DNA from: Arsenophonus sp. aPb
GTDB lineage: Bacteria > Pseudomonadota > Gammaproteobacteria > Enterobacterales > Enterobacteriaceae
Length of the DNA stretch: 64,000 nt
Direction of reading: 5' to 3'
Assembly (NCBI RefSeq): GCF_029873475.1
Contig: NZ_CP123499.1
Location: 310,001 to 374,000 of the forward strand
The notes under the pieces were generated by a model, which was not told where the DNA came from, searched no databases, and worked only from the letters and a program-made list of their open reading frames with translations. Each line of letters begins with the position of its first letter. The stretch's first letter is position 1. Position numbers and translations under genes: made by a program. Positions 54,214 through 63,388 of the stretch are shown here, one piece after another.

Positions 54214-55290
54214 TTAAGGTTTTTGCTCACTGTTTTCTGTCTCTATTGGTGAATTTTCCAGTATGGCGGCCATTTCAACCTGCTTTAACCAGATAAAAAT
54301 ATCAATCACATCAAGTAAATCCTGTTTTACTACGGTTTCGTATAATCTGTAGCGGTGATAAATTTGGCGTGCCAGTTTGACGTTACGCACAATTGGGATA
54401 CCTATCTCTTTGGCATAGGCTTGTACCGCCAGTGCATATTGGTTCGCCATGCGAACCGCGACTAGCGGTAATATGCTGTTATCAGGATCAAAATAGATAC
54501 CAATGGCAATATGAGTCGGATTGGCTAATATCATTGATGATTGTGCTATTGCTTGTTTAGTTTCAGCGTTGAGTAGTTCTTGATGAGCACCGCGACGGGC
54601 CGATTTTATTTCTGGATTACCTTCGTTTTCTTTGTATTCCCGTTTTACTTCATGCTTTTCCATTTTCATCTCGCTGTGATGGAGAAAATATTCACACAGG
54701 GCATCTAGAAACAAGATAGGGAGTGAAAATAGCAGAAAAAATGAGACAAATTTCAGCGTTAAAATACGCCAATCATAAATAATATGCCAAATCGTTTTTC
54801 GTTGGGTGAATAATAGTGTCGATTGGTATGATTGAATAAAAAAATAACAGCTACTAATAAAAATAGCTAAAAATAGTAATGCCTTGAATAGGTTTTTGAG
54901 AGCCCGTTTATCCACGAGACGTTTTATTCCTTGCACGATATCCAGTTTTTTAAAATCTAACTTAATAGCCTCAGTTGCCAGAATAAATTTTGACTGAATC
55001 AGTGATGGAATAATGGCCGCTAATGCACTGATAAATATCACCGGTAGCACAATCGATAAAAATAACGAAATTAATGCATTGATAAAACTTTGCGGGTTAA
55101 TATTGTGAGGATTTAATAAAATATGCTGATAAAAATAAATAAATTGATCAAATTCGAGATAAAACCCTAATACACAGGTGCCAGCAAAGTAGGCACAACC
55201 GGAGACTAAATCTTTGCTTTTAAAGGATTGACCTTTTTTAGCTGAATCACGTAATTTTTTGGCCGTTGGTTTTTCTGTTTTTTCTGCCAT
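54214..55290 (-). CDS. sctU: T3SS export apparatus switch protein SctU (SpaS/YscU)
   Basis: SctU is the inner-membrane autoprotease that switches substrate class from needle to translocators. The 358-residue product has four membrane segments in its N-terminal half and a cytoplasmic domain with the self-cleaving NPTH motif (ILANPTHIAIGIYF, near residue 250). The start MAEKTEKPTAKKLRDSAKKG is typical. It overlaps the sctT stop by one base. Length agrees with SpaS (356), so it appears intact. Confidence 0.95.
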   Translation of the reverse strand: MAEKTEKPTAKKLRDSAKKGQSFKSKDLVSGCAYFAGTCVLGFYLEFDQFIYFYQHILLNPHNINPQSFINALISLFLSIVLPVIFISALAAIIPSLIQSKFILATEAIKLDFKKLDIVQGIKRLVDKRALKNLFKALLFLAIFISSCYFFIQSYQSTLLFTQRKTIWHIIYDWRILTLKFVSFFLLFSLPILFLDALCEYFLHHSEMKMEKHEVKREYKENEGNPEIKSARRGAHQELLNAETKQAIAQSSMILANPTHIAIGIYFDPDNSILPLVAVRMANQYALAVQAYAKEIGIPIVRNVKLARQIYHRYRLYETVVKQDLLDVIDIFIWLKQVEMAAILENSPIETENSEQKP

Positions 55291-56057
55291 CAGTTGCCCA
55301 CTATAATTATTGCTGAAATTGAAGGTGGGAGCGCTGAAATAAGTGCTTGAGGTAGTGTCGTATTAAACAGAATAAATAGTAGGCCAAAAGCAACGATACT
55401 TTTAAGAGTCAATGATAAAGAGAAAGCATTTAATTGCGGGCAAAATAGTGAATAAACGCCCAATCCGATTTCTAGCATAAACAATGCGATTAATATCGGA
55501 GCTGACAGGGTTATTGCTAACAAAATGAAACGAGTTAACCATTTCCCTAAGGCGAATAAATCAACATGATTAATTGGGCGACCGATAGGCAGTTGTTGAT
55601 AACTTTCGATTATTGTTGCGACAAATTCAATCATGCCGCCTTGATTGAGAAACCATGCAACACAGAACATATTGATTAATGATGCGAGTGAAGAAGATTC
55701 AGATCCAGTCGTTGGATCAAGCATATCACCAATACTGGCTCCCCTTTGGTTATCAATAAATTCACCTATCGCTGAGGCTAGCCAAAAAGGTGTCGCCATT
55801 AAGATGCCCATAGTTAAACCGATGAAGAGTTCAACAACAAATAACGCAATAAATTGGCTGGTTGATTGCCATGTTGGGATGACTATCAATGGTGATAAAC
55901 AAAGGGTAAGTAATAAAATGATAATCCCTTTTAAGGATAAATTGGTTAGTATGCGATCACTTAAAAAAGGCAACATAAAAAATAGTGGCGCCAGACGGGC
56001 AAAAATTAGTAAATAATTGAGTAATAAATTTTGTAGCGCTAAATAAAGTTTCATCAT
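55290..56057 (-). CDS. sctT: T3SS export apparatus protein SctT (SpaR/YscT)
   Basis: SctT forms part of the SctRST export gate at the base of the needle. The 255-residue product is strongly hydrophobic with about six membrane segments and the family block GASIGDMLDPTTGSESSSLA (near 130-150), which corresponds to the conserved RG...DPxxGxEt segment. It begins five bases after sctS ends and runs one base into sctU. Length is that of SpaR (263). Confidence 0.94.
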   Translation of the reverse strand: MMKLYLALQNLLLNYLLIFARLAPLFFMLPFLSDRILTNLSLKGIIILLLTLCLSPLIVIPTWQSTSQFIALFVVELFIGLTMGILMATPFWLASAIGEFIDNQRGASIGDMLDPTTGSESSSLASLINMFCVAWFLNQGGMIEFVATIIESYQQLPIGRPINHVDLFALGKWLTRFILLAITLSAPILIALFMLEIGLGVYSLFCPQLNAFSLSLTLKSIVAFGLLFILFNTTLPQALISALPPSISAIIIVGN

Positions 56058-56062
56058 CGCAC

Positions 56063-56323
56063 TCAGATCCCTGCGCTGAAACCAAGATTAAACATTTCAG
56101 TGGCATAAGCGATAACTTTTTCCGTTAACCAACTGGCTTGCATTAATAAGCAGATAAAAACGGCCACTAGTTTTAAACCGAAAGGTAATGTTTGCTCCTG
56201 GATCTGGGTAACGGTTTGTAATAACCCAATAATCAAACCAATAGCGGTAGCGACCAGCACAGGTAATAATGACAGGATCAGGATCAAATAAAGCCCTTTA
56301 CTCATTGCATAACTCATATCCAT
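56063..56323 (-). CDS. sctS: T3SS export apparatus protein SctS (SpaQ/YscS)
   Basis: SctS is the small helical-hairpin subunit of the export gate (four copies). The 86-residue product, starting MDMSYAMSKGLYLILILSLL, has two membrane hairpins and the conserved GLIIGLLQTVTQIQEQTLPF loop that closes the gate. It lies one base after sctR and five bases before sctT. Confidence 0.95.
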   Translation of the reverse strand: MDMSYAMSKGLYLILILSLLPVLVATAIGLIIGLLQTVTQIQEQTLPFGLKLVAVFICLLMQASWLTEKVIAYATEMFNLGFSAGI

Positions 56324-56324
56324 A

Positions 56325-57005
56325 TTATTTGACTGCCATTAAGTCTAAGTATTGCGAAATTAGCCCTTTTGATAATAAAGACCAACCATCCATGGCAACA
56401 AATAACACCAGTTTAATGGGTACCGATAGGGTAATAGGGCTCATCATCATCATGCCTAAAGCGAGTAGAATGCTTGATACAACTAAATCAATGACCACAA
56501 AAGGTAAGTAAAGATAAAAGCCGATAATAAATGCGCTTTTAATTTCACTCAGGGCATAGGCGGCTAGTAAAGGAATAAGAGAGCCATTTTCCATCGAGTT
56601 ATCGATTTGATTTTCTGGTTGGGGAACACGTTCTTGCGCGGCGACAAAAAATTTAATCAGTTCTGGATCGGCATATTTATGTAGATATTGACGATAATCC
56701 TGTAAACTTTCATCTAAAAACTGATCAAGTAGCACTGGATCAGTAAAAGCATGGGGATTTTCTGTTTGATAATTAACACTATAGTGATAAAAATTTTTGG
56801 CCAATGGTGCCATGATAAACAGTGACAAAATTAAAGCAATTGCATTTAACACCATATTGGATGGTACTTGCTGTACCCCTATGGCATTCCTTACCATGAC
56901 AAACACAATAGAAAACTTTAAATAACAGGTTCCTGCTGCAATCAAAAAGGGAAGTAGTGTGGCAATTGACAGTAGGATGATGATAGAAACAGGATTATCT
57001 GTCAT
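56325..57005 (-). CDS. sctR: T3SS export apparatus protein SctR (SpaP/YscR)
   Basis: SctR (five copies) is the main gate subunit. The 226-residue product follows SpaP closely: LLPFLIAAGTCYLKFSIVFV, then MVRNAIGVQQVPSNMVLNAI, the periplasmic part, and ALSEIKSAFIIGFYLYLPFV plus LALGMMMMSPITLSVPIKLV. The likeness to SpaP (rather than YscR) places the system in the SPI-1/Mxi-Spa group. It starts five bases after sctQ. Confidence 0.96.
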   Translation of the reverse strand: MTDNPVSIIILLSIATLLPFLIAAGTCYLKFSIVFVMVRNAIGVQQVPSNMVLNAIALILSLFIMAPLAKNFYHYSVNYQTENPHAFTDPVLLDQFLDESLQDYRQYLHKYADPELIKFFVAAQERVPQPENQIDNSMENGSLIPLLAAYALSEIKSAFIIGFYLYLPFVVIDLVVSSILLALGMMMMSPITLSVPIKLVLFVAMDGWSLLSKGLISQYLDLMAVK

Positions 57006-57010
57006 GGTGG

Positions 57011-57907
57011 CTAACCTTCTTGCTTGCTAGATAACAGTGTGTGTAATTCAACAGCAAGTTGTTCACCGACCTGAATCAATTCGCCTTTGGCAAAAATTTG
57101 GCCGTTAATTTCTAAAGCGATTGCACAATGTGCATCACTATTAAGTACAAGTTGTGTGCCACTTTGCCAGGATTTTATGGTATTCAAACTAAAGGTCTGC
57201 CGCTGTAAAATAAAATTTACTTTCAGCGATAACTGGTTTAAATCAAAAATAGCCGGAGAGGATTCGGAGCTGGCATTATGATCATCCTGATCAGTAACAA
57301 TGGGTTGAGCTAACATAATATTTCCTTGAGGTTGCCAGGTGTAGTGAAATAACGGTATTGTTTCCACGCTAAGATAGGTTTGGGATTGTTGCAGTAATAA
57401 AATATCTCCCGTTTGTAAAGTGTGAAAAAGTGGCTGTTTTAGTCGACTATAACCAATAGAAAATCTAACCTGTAAGGGTAAGTTGGCATAGCCGTTCTCC
57501 TTTAGAGGTGCAGTACCATTGGCATCAACAATCAATATCTGGCCTAATGAGCTCGTTATTCTAATCGCATCAATCGGTTGTTGCAGGTAGTCAAACTGGG
57601 TGACTTGAATTTCAAATTCACCTAATTGCGGAATTAAGATAGTGGTAAGTTGTTCTTGTAACAATTCAATTAGATAGCTGGCCGGAATAGAAAGCCAGGG
57701 CAGTGGCGCTAACATCGTTAAGTACTGGCTGAGTGCAATCTCAATCGGTAAATAAACGGTTAACTGTAATTTCGGTTGTTGTAACAGTAAGATGAAGCAG
57801 TAGCTATCAGTAATAATCTCTTCACCGGGATAATGCGCTGAAAGTGCGATAAATGCTGGTTTTTTATCTGCATACCTGCTGGTTCTAAGTGATAATTTGC
57901 CCTTCAT
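57011..57907 (-). CDS. sctQ: T3SS cytoplasmic sorting platform protein SctQ (SpaO-like)
   Basis: SctQ forms the pods of the sorting platform that delivers substrates to the ATPase. The 298-residue product has a variable N-terminal part and, from about residue 215, a SPOA domain (LSLKVNFILQRQTFSLNTIK, then SDAHCAIALEINGQIFAKGE). Length is near SpaO (303). A possible internal start for a separate C-terminal SPOA fragment, as known in SpaO, is not obvious. It overlaps sctP by 23 bases. Confidence 0.87.
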   Translation of the reverse strand: MKGKLSLRTSRYADKKPAFIALSAHYPGEEIITDSYCFILLLQQPKLQLTVYLPIEIALSQYLTMLAPLPWLSIPASYLIELLQEQLTTILIPQLGEFEIQVTQFDYLQQPIDAIRITSSLGQILIVDANGTAPLKENGYANLPLQVRFSIGYSRLKQPLFHTLQTGDILLLQQSQTYLSVETIPLFHYTWQPQGNIMLAQPIVTDQDDHNASSESSPAIFDLNQLSLKVNFILQRQTFSLNTIKSWQSGTQLVLNSDAHCAIALEINGQIFAKGELIQVGEQLAVELHTLLSSKQEG

Positions 57908-58919
57908 GATGATTCATCACCTGATTCATCACTGTTATTGAGTGTGATATTGAACGTGTCAAATAAGGATACTGCCGATGGAGATGCCTTTCGTTTAAAT
58001 GGCGTTGAAGTATCGACATAACATGGCTATTTGATGCCATAAGTTGAAGATGGTGATTAGCAATCCGATAAATATCAACGTGATGAGTACCTTGCCATTG
58101 AGTGAATGTGTAACGTAATTCTGCTTCAGGCAATGAATGGTTAAATGACATAGCAGTTGTTGCTGTTTTGGCGGGAAGCTCTGCCGTTATGTCACTTTGA
58201 TAACTGGCTGCCGTTGGCGGGGTTGGCCAGCTAGCAAAAGGAGATGAACTGTCGCTATTAGCTAAGTTATTACTATTATCGGTAAGTGATTGGCAATTTT
58301 CTTGCTCTGCTAGTTCTATGTTATTTAACTCATTTGTAATCGTTGGCGGTAAGTCGTCTTCTTTTACCGTTTTATGACTAGCACTTTTCAAATCAGTATC
58401 ACCCGCGGTTAAAAATAATTTAGCAACGGTCTCTTCCTCGATTGGTACAAGTCTATCGTTATCATGATGTTTGGCGGCCGTGGTCAGTTTGATTTTTACA
58501 TTAATTTGTTGGGTTTCCTCGGGATCACTGATTAGAGTCTGTTTTTCTATCGTTCGCTGATTAATCGGATAGCTTTTTTGATCGGTATCGACGGTTACCG
58601 AATGAGGCTGGCAGCTTGAGCGAAAGAAATTTGTTGTTTCAGTATTGGTGAAAGGTAGGTTAATAGGAATCACTAACTCAGTGGCAAGCAACTCTTGTTG
58701 TTCTTGTTGTTGATCATAAATCGTTATTTCAGTTGGTAGCGCGCTAATAAGAATGGATTGTAATAAGGTTAATTTTTCATCAATTGCTTTTGATAAATAG
58801 GTATTATTTATCTGTGCATTATGGCAATCCGATGAAGAAAAGGTAGTGCACGGATTATCTGGTAAATAAGATGAACTACTAATAATCTGTTGGGGTTGAT
58901 GAGTATCAATATTAACCAT
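57885..58919 (-). CDS. sctP: T3SS needle-length regulator-like protein SctP (InvJ/Spa32 position)
   Basis: The 344-residue product is hydrophilic, low in complexity and rich in Ser, Thr, Gln and Asn, with a more ordered C-terminal part (ELRYTFTQWQGTHHVDIYRI, then HHLQLMASNSHVMSILQRHL) as in T3S switch proteins that set needle length. Sequence conservation in this family is very low; the call rests on position between sctO and sctQ, size near InvJ (336) and composition. Its start overlaps the sctO end by eight bases. Confidence 0.75.
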   Translation of the reverse strand: MVNIDTHQPQQIISSSSYLPDNPCTTFSSSDCHNAQINNTYLSKAIDEKLTLLQSILISALPTEITIYDQQQEQQELLATELVIPINLPFTNTETTNFFRSSCQPHSVTVDTDQKSYPINQRTIEKQTLISDPEETQQINVKIKLTTAAKHHDNDRLVPIEEETVAKLFLTAGDTDLKSASHKTVKEDDLPPTITNELNNIELAEQENCQSLTDNSNNLANSDSSSPFASWPTPPTAASYQSDITAELPAKTATTAMSFNHSLPEAELRYTFTQWQGTHHVDIYRIANHHLQLMASNSHVMSILQRHLNERHLHRQYPYLTRSISHSITVMNQVMNHHEGQIIT

Positions 58920-59361
58920 AAATTGCTAATTCCTGTAATTGTATCTCTTCTCGCGAAGCGGTTTTTAAGCGATGGCATTTTTTTGCCTGCTGATAGCAAT
59001 GCTTTAATTTTTTCTCTTTTTTTATCAAGTTGTATTGCTGCTGTTGAAGCAAATTTTTTTGTTGATCCAGTTGGGTTATCTTCTGTTCAATTAATGCTAT
59101 TTCTGCCTGCACTTGATTCGTTTGTGCTTTGACTATCGCTTGCTTCCTTTTACTGTCAAACAAGGCGTTATAGGCTAATTGCCCGATAGGCTCTAATGTT
59201 TTGGCTTGTTCGATTAGTTGAGTAAATAAAAAACAAGCTTGTTGATGCCGTTGTTGTTCATTGGTTATTTCTCTATTAATTTGGACGATGGCTAACGCTA
59301 ATCTAGTTTGTTTTTGTTGTAGTAATTTGAGCGGAGTTTCAAATTTACGCCACGATGCCAT
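58912..59361 (-). CDS. sctO: T3SS central stalk protein SctO (InvI/SpaM-like)
   Basis: SctO is the coiled-coil stalk that couples the ATPase SctN to the export gate. I choose ATG 59361, preceded by AAGGAG, giving 149 residues (InvI 147); a longer open frame to 59463 runs inside sctN and is unlikely. The protein is almost entirely two long antiparallel helices with Gln/Lys-rich coiled coil (QTNQVQAEIALIEQKITQLD). It overlaps the sctN stop by 17 bases. Confidence 0.85.
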   Translation of the reverse strand: MASWRKFETPLKLLQQKQTRLALAIVQINREITNEQQRHQQACFLFTQLIEQAKTLEPIGQLAYNALFDSKRKQAIVKAQTNQVQAEIALIEQKITQLDQQKNLLQQQQYNLIKKEKKLKHCYQQAKKCHRLKTASREEIQLQELAIYG

Positions 59362-59761
59362 AAAGCTCCTTAAGCGATTGAGAAAACGAACAAGATTGAT
59401 GCCATGATTGCTGTAGAAATTGCTCGATGGCACTTTTCTTCTTGATAACTTGGTCATGATCATGATTTTCTCCAGCGCGATACTCCCCCAATTCTTGTAA
59501 GAGTTTTAGTGATGCTAATTGGGTAAGATAATGACGAAAATCTCGTGCAGCGGTTTGCTGCTGTTGCTCAGTGATTTGTTGAAACAGACGGCTGGTACTG
59601 CGTAAAATGTCGATGGCCGGGTAATGTCCTTGTGCTGCTAATTGTTGAGAAAGGTAAATATGGCCATCGAGAATAGAACGTATTTCATCGCCAATCGCAT
59701 CGGGTTCTTCTTCATTTTCCAATAAAATGGTATAAAAAGCGGTTAATGTGCCTTTATTATT
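59345..59761 (-). pseudogene. sctN: C-terminal remnant of the T3SS ATPase SctN
   Basis: SctN is the hexameric ATPase that unfolds type III substrates. Only the last 139 codons remain: the frame begins after a TAA at 59762-59764 and reads NNKGTLTAFYTILLENEEEP, DAIGDEIRSILDGHIYLSQQ, matching SctN from just before the conserved GTLTAFYTVLVE stretch to the end. The Walker A and B parts are absent. The sequence upstream is AT-rich DNA leading to a divergently oriented phage-type gene, so the gene was cut at about 59755. Translation could initiate only at weak TTG codons such as 59722. The core machine lacks its ATPase unless another copy exists. Confidence 0.88.
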
Positions 59762-59965
59762 TTAATAATCTATTGATTTTTAAAATATAATTAATTTTAA
59801 TTGCCACAATTTGACCACAGCTTTAGTGGGCTTTATCCTATTATGAGCTCACTTATAGACATTAAATGTAAAGTGAAGATTCATATCAAAAATAAATTAT
59901 TTATATCGTCGTGATTTATATTTGGTATTATTTGCTTATCTCTTAATCGAGAGGATCAAACATTT

Positions 59966-60592
59966 ATGAATCAAAATACTCCACAAGTTATTCCCAAGGG
60001 TTATTGGTGTGATGCAAAAGGTAGGCTGATCCCTGAATCTATTATTAAAGACATTGACAAGGAAAGAGACACATTAGTTTCTGATTTAGTTAAACAGGCT
60101 AAATCTGTTAGTCATGATTTAAGCAAGTTTAAATTTCGTGCTTTTTCGGATATTCAGGCACTCATTGACTTGTCTGGTGAGAAATATGGTGCCGCTATGG
60201 GTGGCAAGAAGGGTAATATCACGCTGTATTCCTTTGATGGTCGCTATAAAGTGCAAAGAGCGATGCAAGACCGGATCGCCTTTGATGAACGCTTACAGGC
60301 GGCCAAACAGCTTATTGATGAATGTCTAGCGGATTGGACAGAGGGTGCCCGCCCTGAAATCCATGCTATTATCAGTCAAGCATTTGCTACCGATAAAGAG
60401 GGTGAAATCAATACAGCGCGCGTCTTAGCATTGAGACGACTGGAAATAGAGGATGAACGCTGGAAAAACGCCATGAACGCAATCAGTGAAGCATTGCAGG
60501 TAGTGGGTAGTAAATCTTACATTCGTATTTATGAACGGATTGGCAATACAAATCAGTATCGGCAAATTGCTTTAGATATTGCAGCTGTTTAA
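59966..60592 (+). CDS. DUF3164 family phage protein
   Basis: The 208-residue protein begins PKGYWCDAKGRLIPE and continues with a helical middle part and QAFATDKEGEINTARVLALR and RLEIEDERWKNAMNAISEAL, the pattern of DUF3164 proteins carried in the early region of Mu-like phages. Its molecular role is unknown. GAGAGGA lies before the ATG. It points away from the truncated sctN and is the first phage-type gene beyond the T3SS break. No other Mu genes follow in the window, so this is a fragment or the edge of a mosaic prophage. Confidence 0.82.
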   Translation: MNQNTPQVIPKGYWCDAKGRLIPESIIKDIDKERDTLVSDLVKQAKSVSHDLSKFKFRAFSDIQALIDLSGEKYGAAMGGKKGNITLYSFDGRYKVQRAMQDRIAFDERLQAAKQLIDECLADWTEGARPEIHAIISQAFATDKEGEINTARVLALRRLEIEDERWKNAMNAISEALQVVGSKSYIRIYERIGNTNQYRQIALDIAAV

Positions 60593-60656
60593 TCCCAATA
60601 AATATTTTTTGATAAGTTATAGCTGATGTTTATCTTTTAATAATCATAAATTATAA

Positions 60657-60690
60657 TAGTTACTAATTTTTATTTAAAGATTAGTAACTA
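60657..60690. terminator. Hairpin between convergent DUF3164 and nuclease-like genes
   Basis: A perfect 11-base inverted repeat (TAGTTACTAAT / ATTAGTAACTA) with a 12-base loop lies between the two converging genes. It is AT-rich, and T-rich bases flank both sides, so it may work in both directions. Confidence 0.5.
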
Positions 60691-60693
60691 TAT

Positions 60694-61686
60694 TTATAAA
60701 TTTAATAAATAGTGATTACAAAATATTGGTTCTTTATTCAAAAAAACACAGTGTTTAAATTGTCTTAAATTAGCATATGAAGTATTTATTTCTTCTAATT
60801 CACCTAATTTTAAGTTATTACTATTAAATATTTTTACATCAATTGAACGAATATATTGATTATATTTTTCAGAAAAATTATGAAAATTATTTCCTATATA
60901 ATATATTATTAATATGGTTTGCCTCACTCCCGATGGATTATAATCTATTATTAATTTTTTATAATGAGAATTTATATAATTTACATTTAAAGACTTTAAT
61001 TTCATTGCTTCAATGATACAGTATAATTTAGCCCTATTTAAAATTATTAAATCTAATTCACCACTATTGTTACCTGTCTGTGATTTACCTTCACGAGTTT
61101 GATCTCTTATAACATATTTTTTTAATTCAAGTTTTTCTTTGACAAAGTCATTCAGTTCATCTTCTTTTTTAGCACGATAACTTTTCCTTGATAGTATATT
61201 TAAAATAAATTGAATATCGTTGTTTAGTTGTGTATAAGATAAAAAGCTACCAGATAGATATTCAGGTAGACCATACCATAATTGTTGTATATGACAAAAG
61301 TTAAAAAGATGAATTTCTTTATTCTTTAATTTCTCTAAATAATCAGTAAAATCATTATTATCATAAGCTAGATAACTTTTATTAAAAGTTGTTGTGGCGT
61401 TTTTAGTTATTTGAAACATTAATTCATTAATTTTATTATCTTCATTATTATTCAATTCACACTCTAATAACTTACCCTTATTTGCTCTTAAAAGAGTGAA
61501 TATAGCTTTAATTATTTCGAAATTTTCAGGACTATTTTCTTTAATTCTATAATAGTATTCACATTCTAATATACCAAAGTTATCAATTAAAATAATTGCT
61601 CCTGAACTTACTAAGTAACTACTAAAAAATGGATTAGATATGTAATTTTCCATAAATTTAGGACAAATACAATGTGAATGATTCAT
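60694..61686 (-). CDS. Uncharacterised protein with a restriction-nuclease-like core, partner of the upstream ATPase
   Basis: I do not recognise a named family. The 330-residue protein has, after a variable N-terminal half, the segment GELDLII (209-215) followed by IIEAMKLKSLN (from 224), then NSHYKKLIIDYNPSGVRQTI. The strand-Asp-strand-Glu layout with Asp212, Glu226 and Lys229 resembles PD-(D/E)xK nuclease cores, although the E-x-x-K spacing is one residue longer than usual. It starts four bases after the ATPase stop, so the two are one operon. The pair has much lower GC than its surroundings and lies among phage genes, which suggests transferred cargo, possibly antiphage defence. This is inference. 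Confidence 0.6.
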   Translation of the reverse strand: MNHSHCICPKFMENYISNPFFSSYLVSSGAIILIDNFGILECEYYYRIKENSPENFEIIKAIFTLLRANKGKLLECELNNNEDNKINELMFQITKNATTTFNKSYLAYDNNDFTDYLEKLKNKEIHLFNFCHIQQLWYGLPEYLSGSFLSYTQLNNDIQFILNILSRKSYRAKKEDELNDFVKEKLELKKYVIRDQTREGKSQTGNNSGELDLIILNRAKLYCIIEAMKLKSLNVNYINSHYKKLIIDYNPSGVRQTILIIYYIGNNFHNFSEKYNQYIRSIDVKIFNSNNLKLGELEEINTSYANLRQFKHCVFLNKEPIFCNHYLLNL

Positions 61687-61690
61687 TTTA

Positions 61691-63388
61691 TTAAATCTCT
61701 TTACACTTTTTCATTTTTTCTAATTTCATAGATTGAATAGCTAACGTATCATTTATTTCTACATCCATAAAATCTTTAGGATAAGAAATATCACCATTTG
61801 AATTAATAGATATTTTTTTTAATTCACTAGATGTATTTTGACCATTTCTTTCAACATGATAAATTGCAGTGTCATCTAAAGTTAATCTATTTTCTTTATC
61901 AACAATTCTTAATCTTATTCTTCTGATAATGGTTTCGCTATGTGTTTCTATCAAAAATCTTTTTTTATCATCTAATGCTATATTTATTAGTGCATCAATA
62001 AGCCATGCTTGCATTCTTGGATGTAAATGGATTTCTGGCTGTTCAATTATAGTTAACGAATTTTTTGGAGAAAGAAAACATTGTACTAATATTGGCAGTG
62101 CCTGTGAAATTCCAAAACCAACATCGGTCAATTCTAAATCTATAGATGAGTTTTGATTGACTACAATTTTATGTATAATATCATTTACTTTTATAATTCT
62201 AATCTCTATATTAAATTCTAAAAAAAGATCATTTATTTTATCAAGGATAGTAGGATTATTTTTTAGTACTTCAGCAAGTTCTGTACCATTAGAAGAGTCA
62301 AGTTGTTCATGATGAATAGATTTATCCAATAAATAGTATCTTTGAGGAAATGCTCTTAACGGAGTAACATGGTTTACTGCATTATCAACAAAACTGGATA
62401 TTAAATTATCTATTGAATATTTAATAATCATAGTTAAATAAAGAGATATGTAATTATTTGTTTTTTTTATAAAAGTTGATGGGTGAAATATATTCGTATC
62501 TATGTCTTTTACTATATGAAAATTATTTAGATTAATTTGATTATAAAATTCTTTTTTTGAGCTATGCAATACTTTGTTTTCAATCAATTCTGAAAATAAA
62601 GTTGTTTTGTTTTTTTTATTATCAATGCATATTATTAGTTCATTTTTTGAGTTGAATAATTCTATTTTTTTTATTTCTAGTTTCTTTTTCGAGTTTTTAT
62701 ATTCATATTGATAAGATATTTTTTTTGCAGAAAGATTTTTGGATGATATATTTATTATTTTTGTTAAGAAATAATTTATTTTAGATGTAGACATGTCATT
62801 TAAATGACTTAATATTTCATTATAAATTACTTTATCTTTGTTTTTGAATTTATCTATATTATTATGGCAAATATTAATTGCTAGCTTTAAAAAATTATTT
62901 AACTTTACTAAATTTTCTTCTTTGAGTATAGAGTCTCTAAAATAAAAAATTTGCATTTTACGAATGAAGTTTTTATGTTTTTTAAAATTTTCTTTTGATA
63001 TTTTATCTAGTTTTACATTATTTTCATATATTCGAGATACAATTCTAGCTATTTCATAGTGTGACATAATCAATTCTTTTTTTAACTCATCAATTAACAC
63101 TTCTATGTTTTTAGTGTTATTTACTTCAATAGAAAAAGACATTTTATTATTTTTGTCTTTATTTTTTAGTATATTTAATGCCTCTCCCATTACGATTCTT
63201 TTACCATTCAATCTTAATACAGAATCAAATGTATGAGTAGATTCACATGTTTGAGATAACAATAAGATTGAATTTATTATAGCGCTTTTGCCACAACTAT
63301 TTGCACCTAGTAGTATGGAGATGGGTTTTAGTTCCAAATCGAAATAATCAAATGCTTTATAATTTTTGCTACAAAATTTGTCTATCAT
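61691..63388 (-). CDS. AAA/ABC-type ATPase with DUF3696-like C-terminus
   Basis: The 565-residue protein has a Walker A motif GANSCGKS (28-35) after an N-terminal FKNYKAF-type strand, a large charged Lys/Asn-rich insertion (about 80-330), an ABC signature-like stretch (LTDVGFGISQALPIL) and a Walker B IIEQPEIHLHP near 445, followed by a D-loop-like region and a C-terminal segment (TAIYHVERNGQNTSSELKKI...GDISYPKDFMD) resembling DUF3696. This is the architecture of OLD/RecF-like SMC-type ATPases found in many defence systems. A GGAGG site precedes ATG 63388. It is followed by a nuclease-like gene four bases on. Confidence 0.85.
   Translation of the reverse strand: MIDKFCSKNYKAFDYFDLELKPISILLGANSCGKSAIINSILLLSQTCESTHTFDSVLRLNGKRIVMGEALNILKNKDKNNKMSFSIEVNNTKNIEVLIDELKKELIMSHYEIARIVSRIYENNVKLDKISKENFKKHKNFIRKMQIFYFRDSILKEENLVKLNNFLKLAINICHNNIDKFKNKDKVIYNEILSHLNDMSTSKINYFLTKIINISSKNLSAKKISYQYEYKNSKKKLEIKKIELFNSKNELIICIDNKKNKTTLFSELIENKVLHSSKKEFYNQINLNNFHIVKDIDTNIFHPSTFIKKTNNYISLYLTMIIKYSIDNLISSFVDNAVNHVTPLRAFPQRYYLLDKSIHHEQLDSSNGTELAEVLKNNPTILDKINDLFLEFNIEIRIIKVNDIIHKIVVNQNSSIDLELTDVGFGISQALPILVQCFLSPKNSLTIIEQPEIHLHPRMQAWLIDALINIALDDKKRFLIETHSETIIRRIRLRIVDKENRLTLDDTAIYHVERNGQNTSSELKKISINSNGDISYPKDFMDVEINDTLAIQSMKLEKMKKCKEI

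Noticed and set aside
58890..59132. Plus-strand open frames inside the T3SS operon (for example 58890-59132, 52033-52563, 55645-56016)
   Set aside because: They lie antisense to well-supported T3SS genes, have no ribosome sites and no recognisable proteins.
59755..59965. A Mu-like or P2-like attachment end at the sctN break
   Set aside because: No recognisable Mu terminal sequence, target duplication or att core could be seen; the other end is outside the window.
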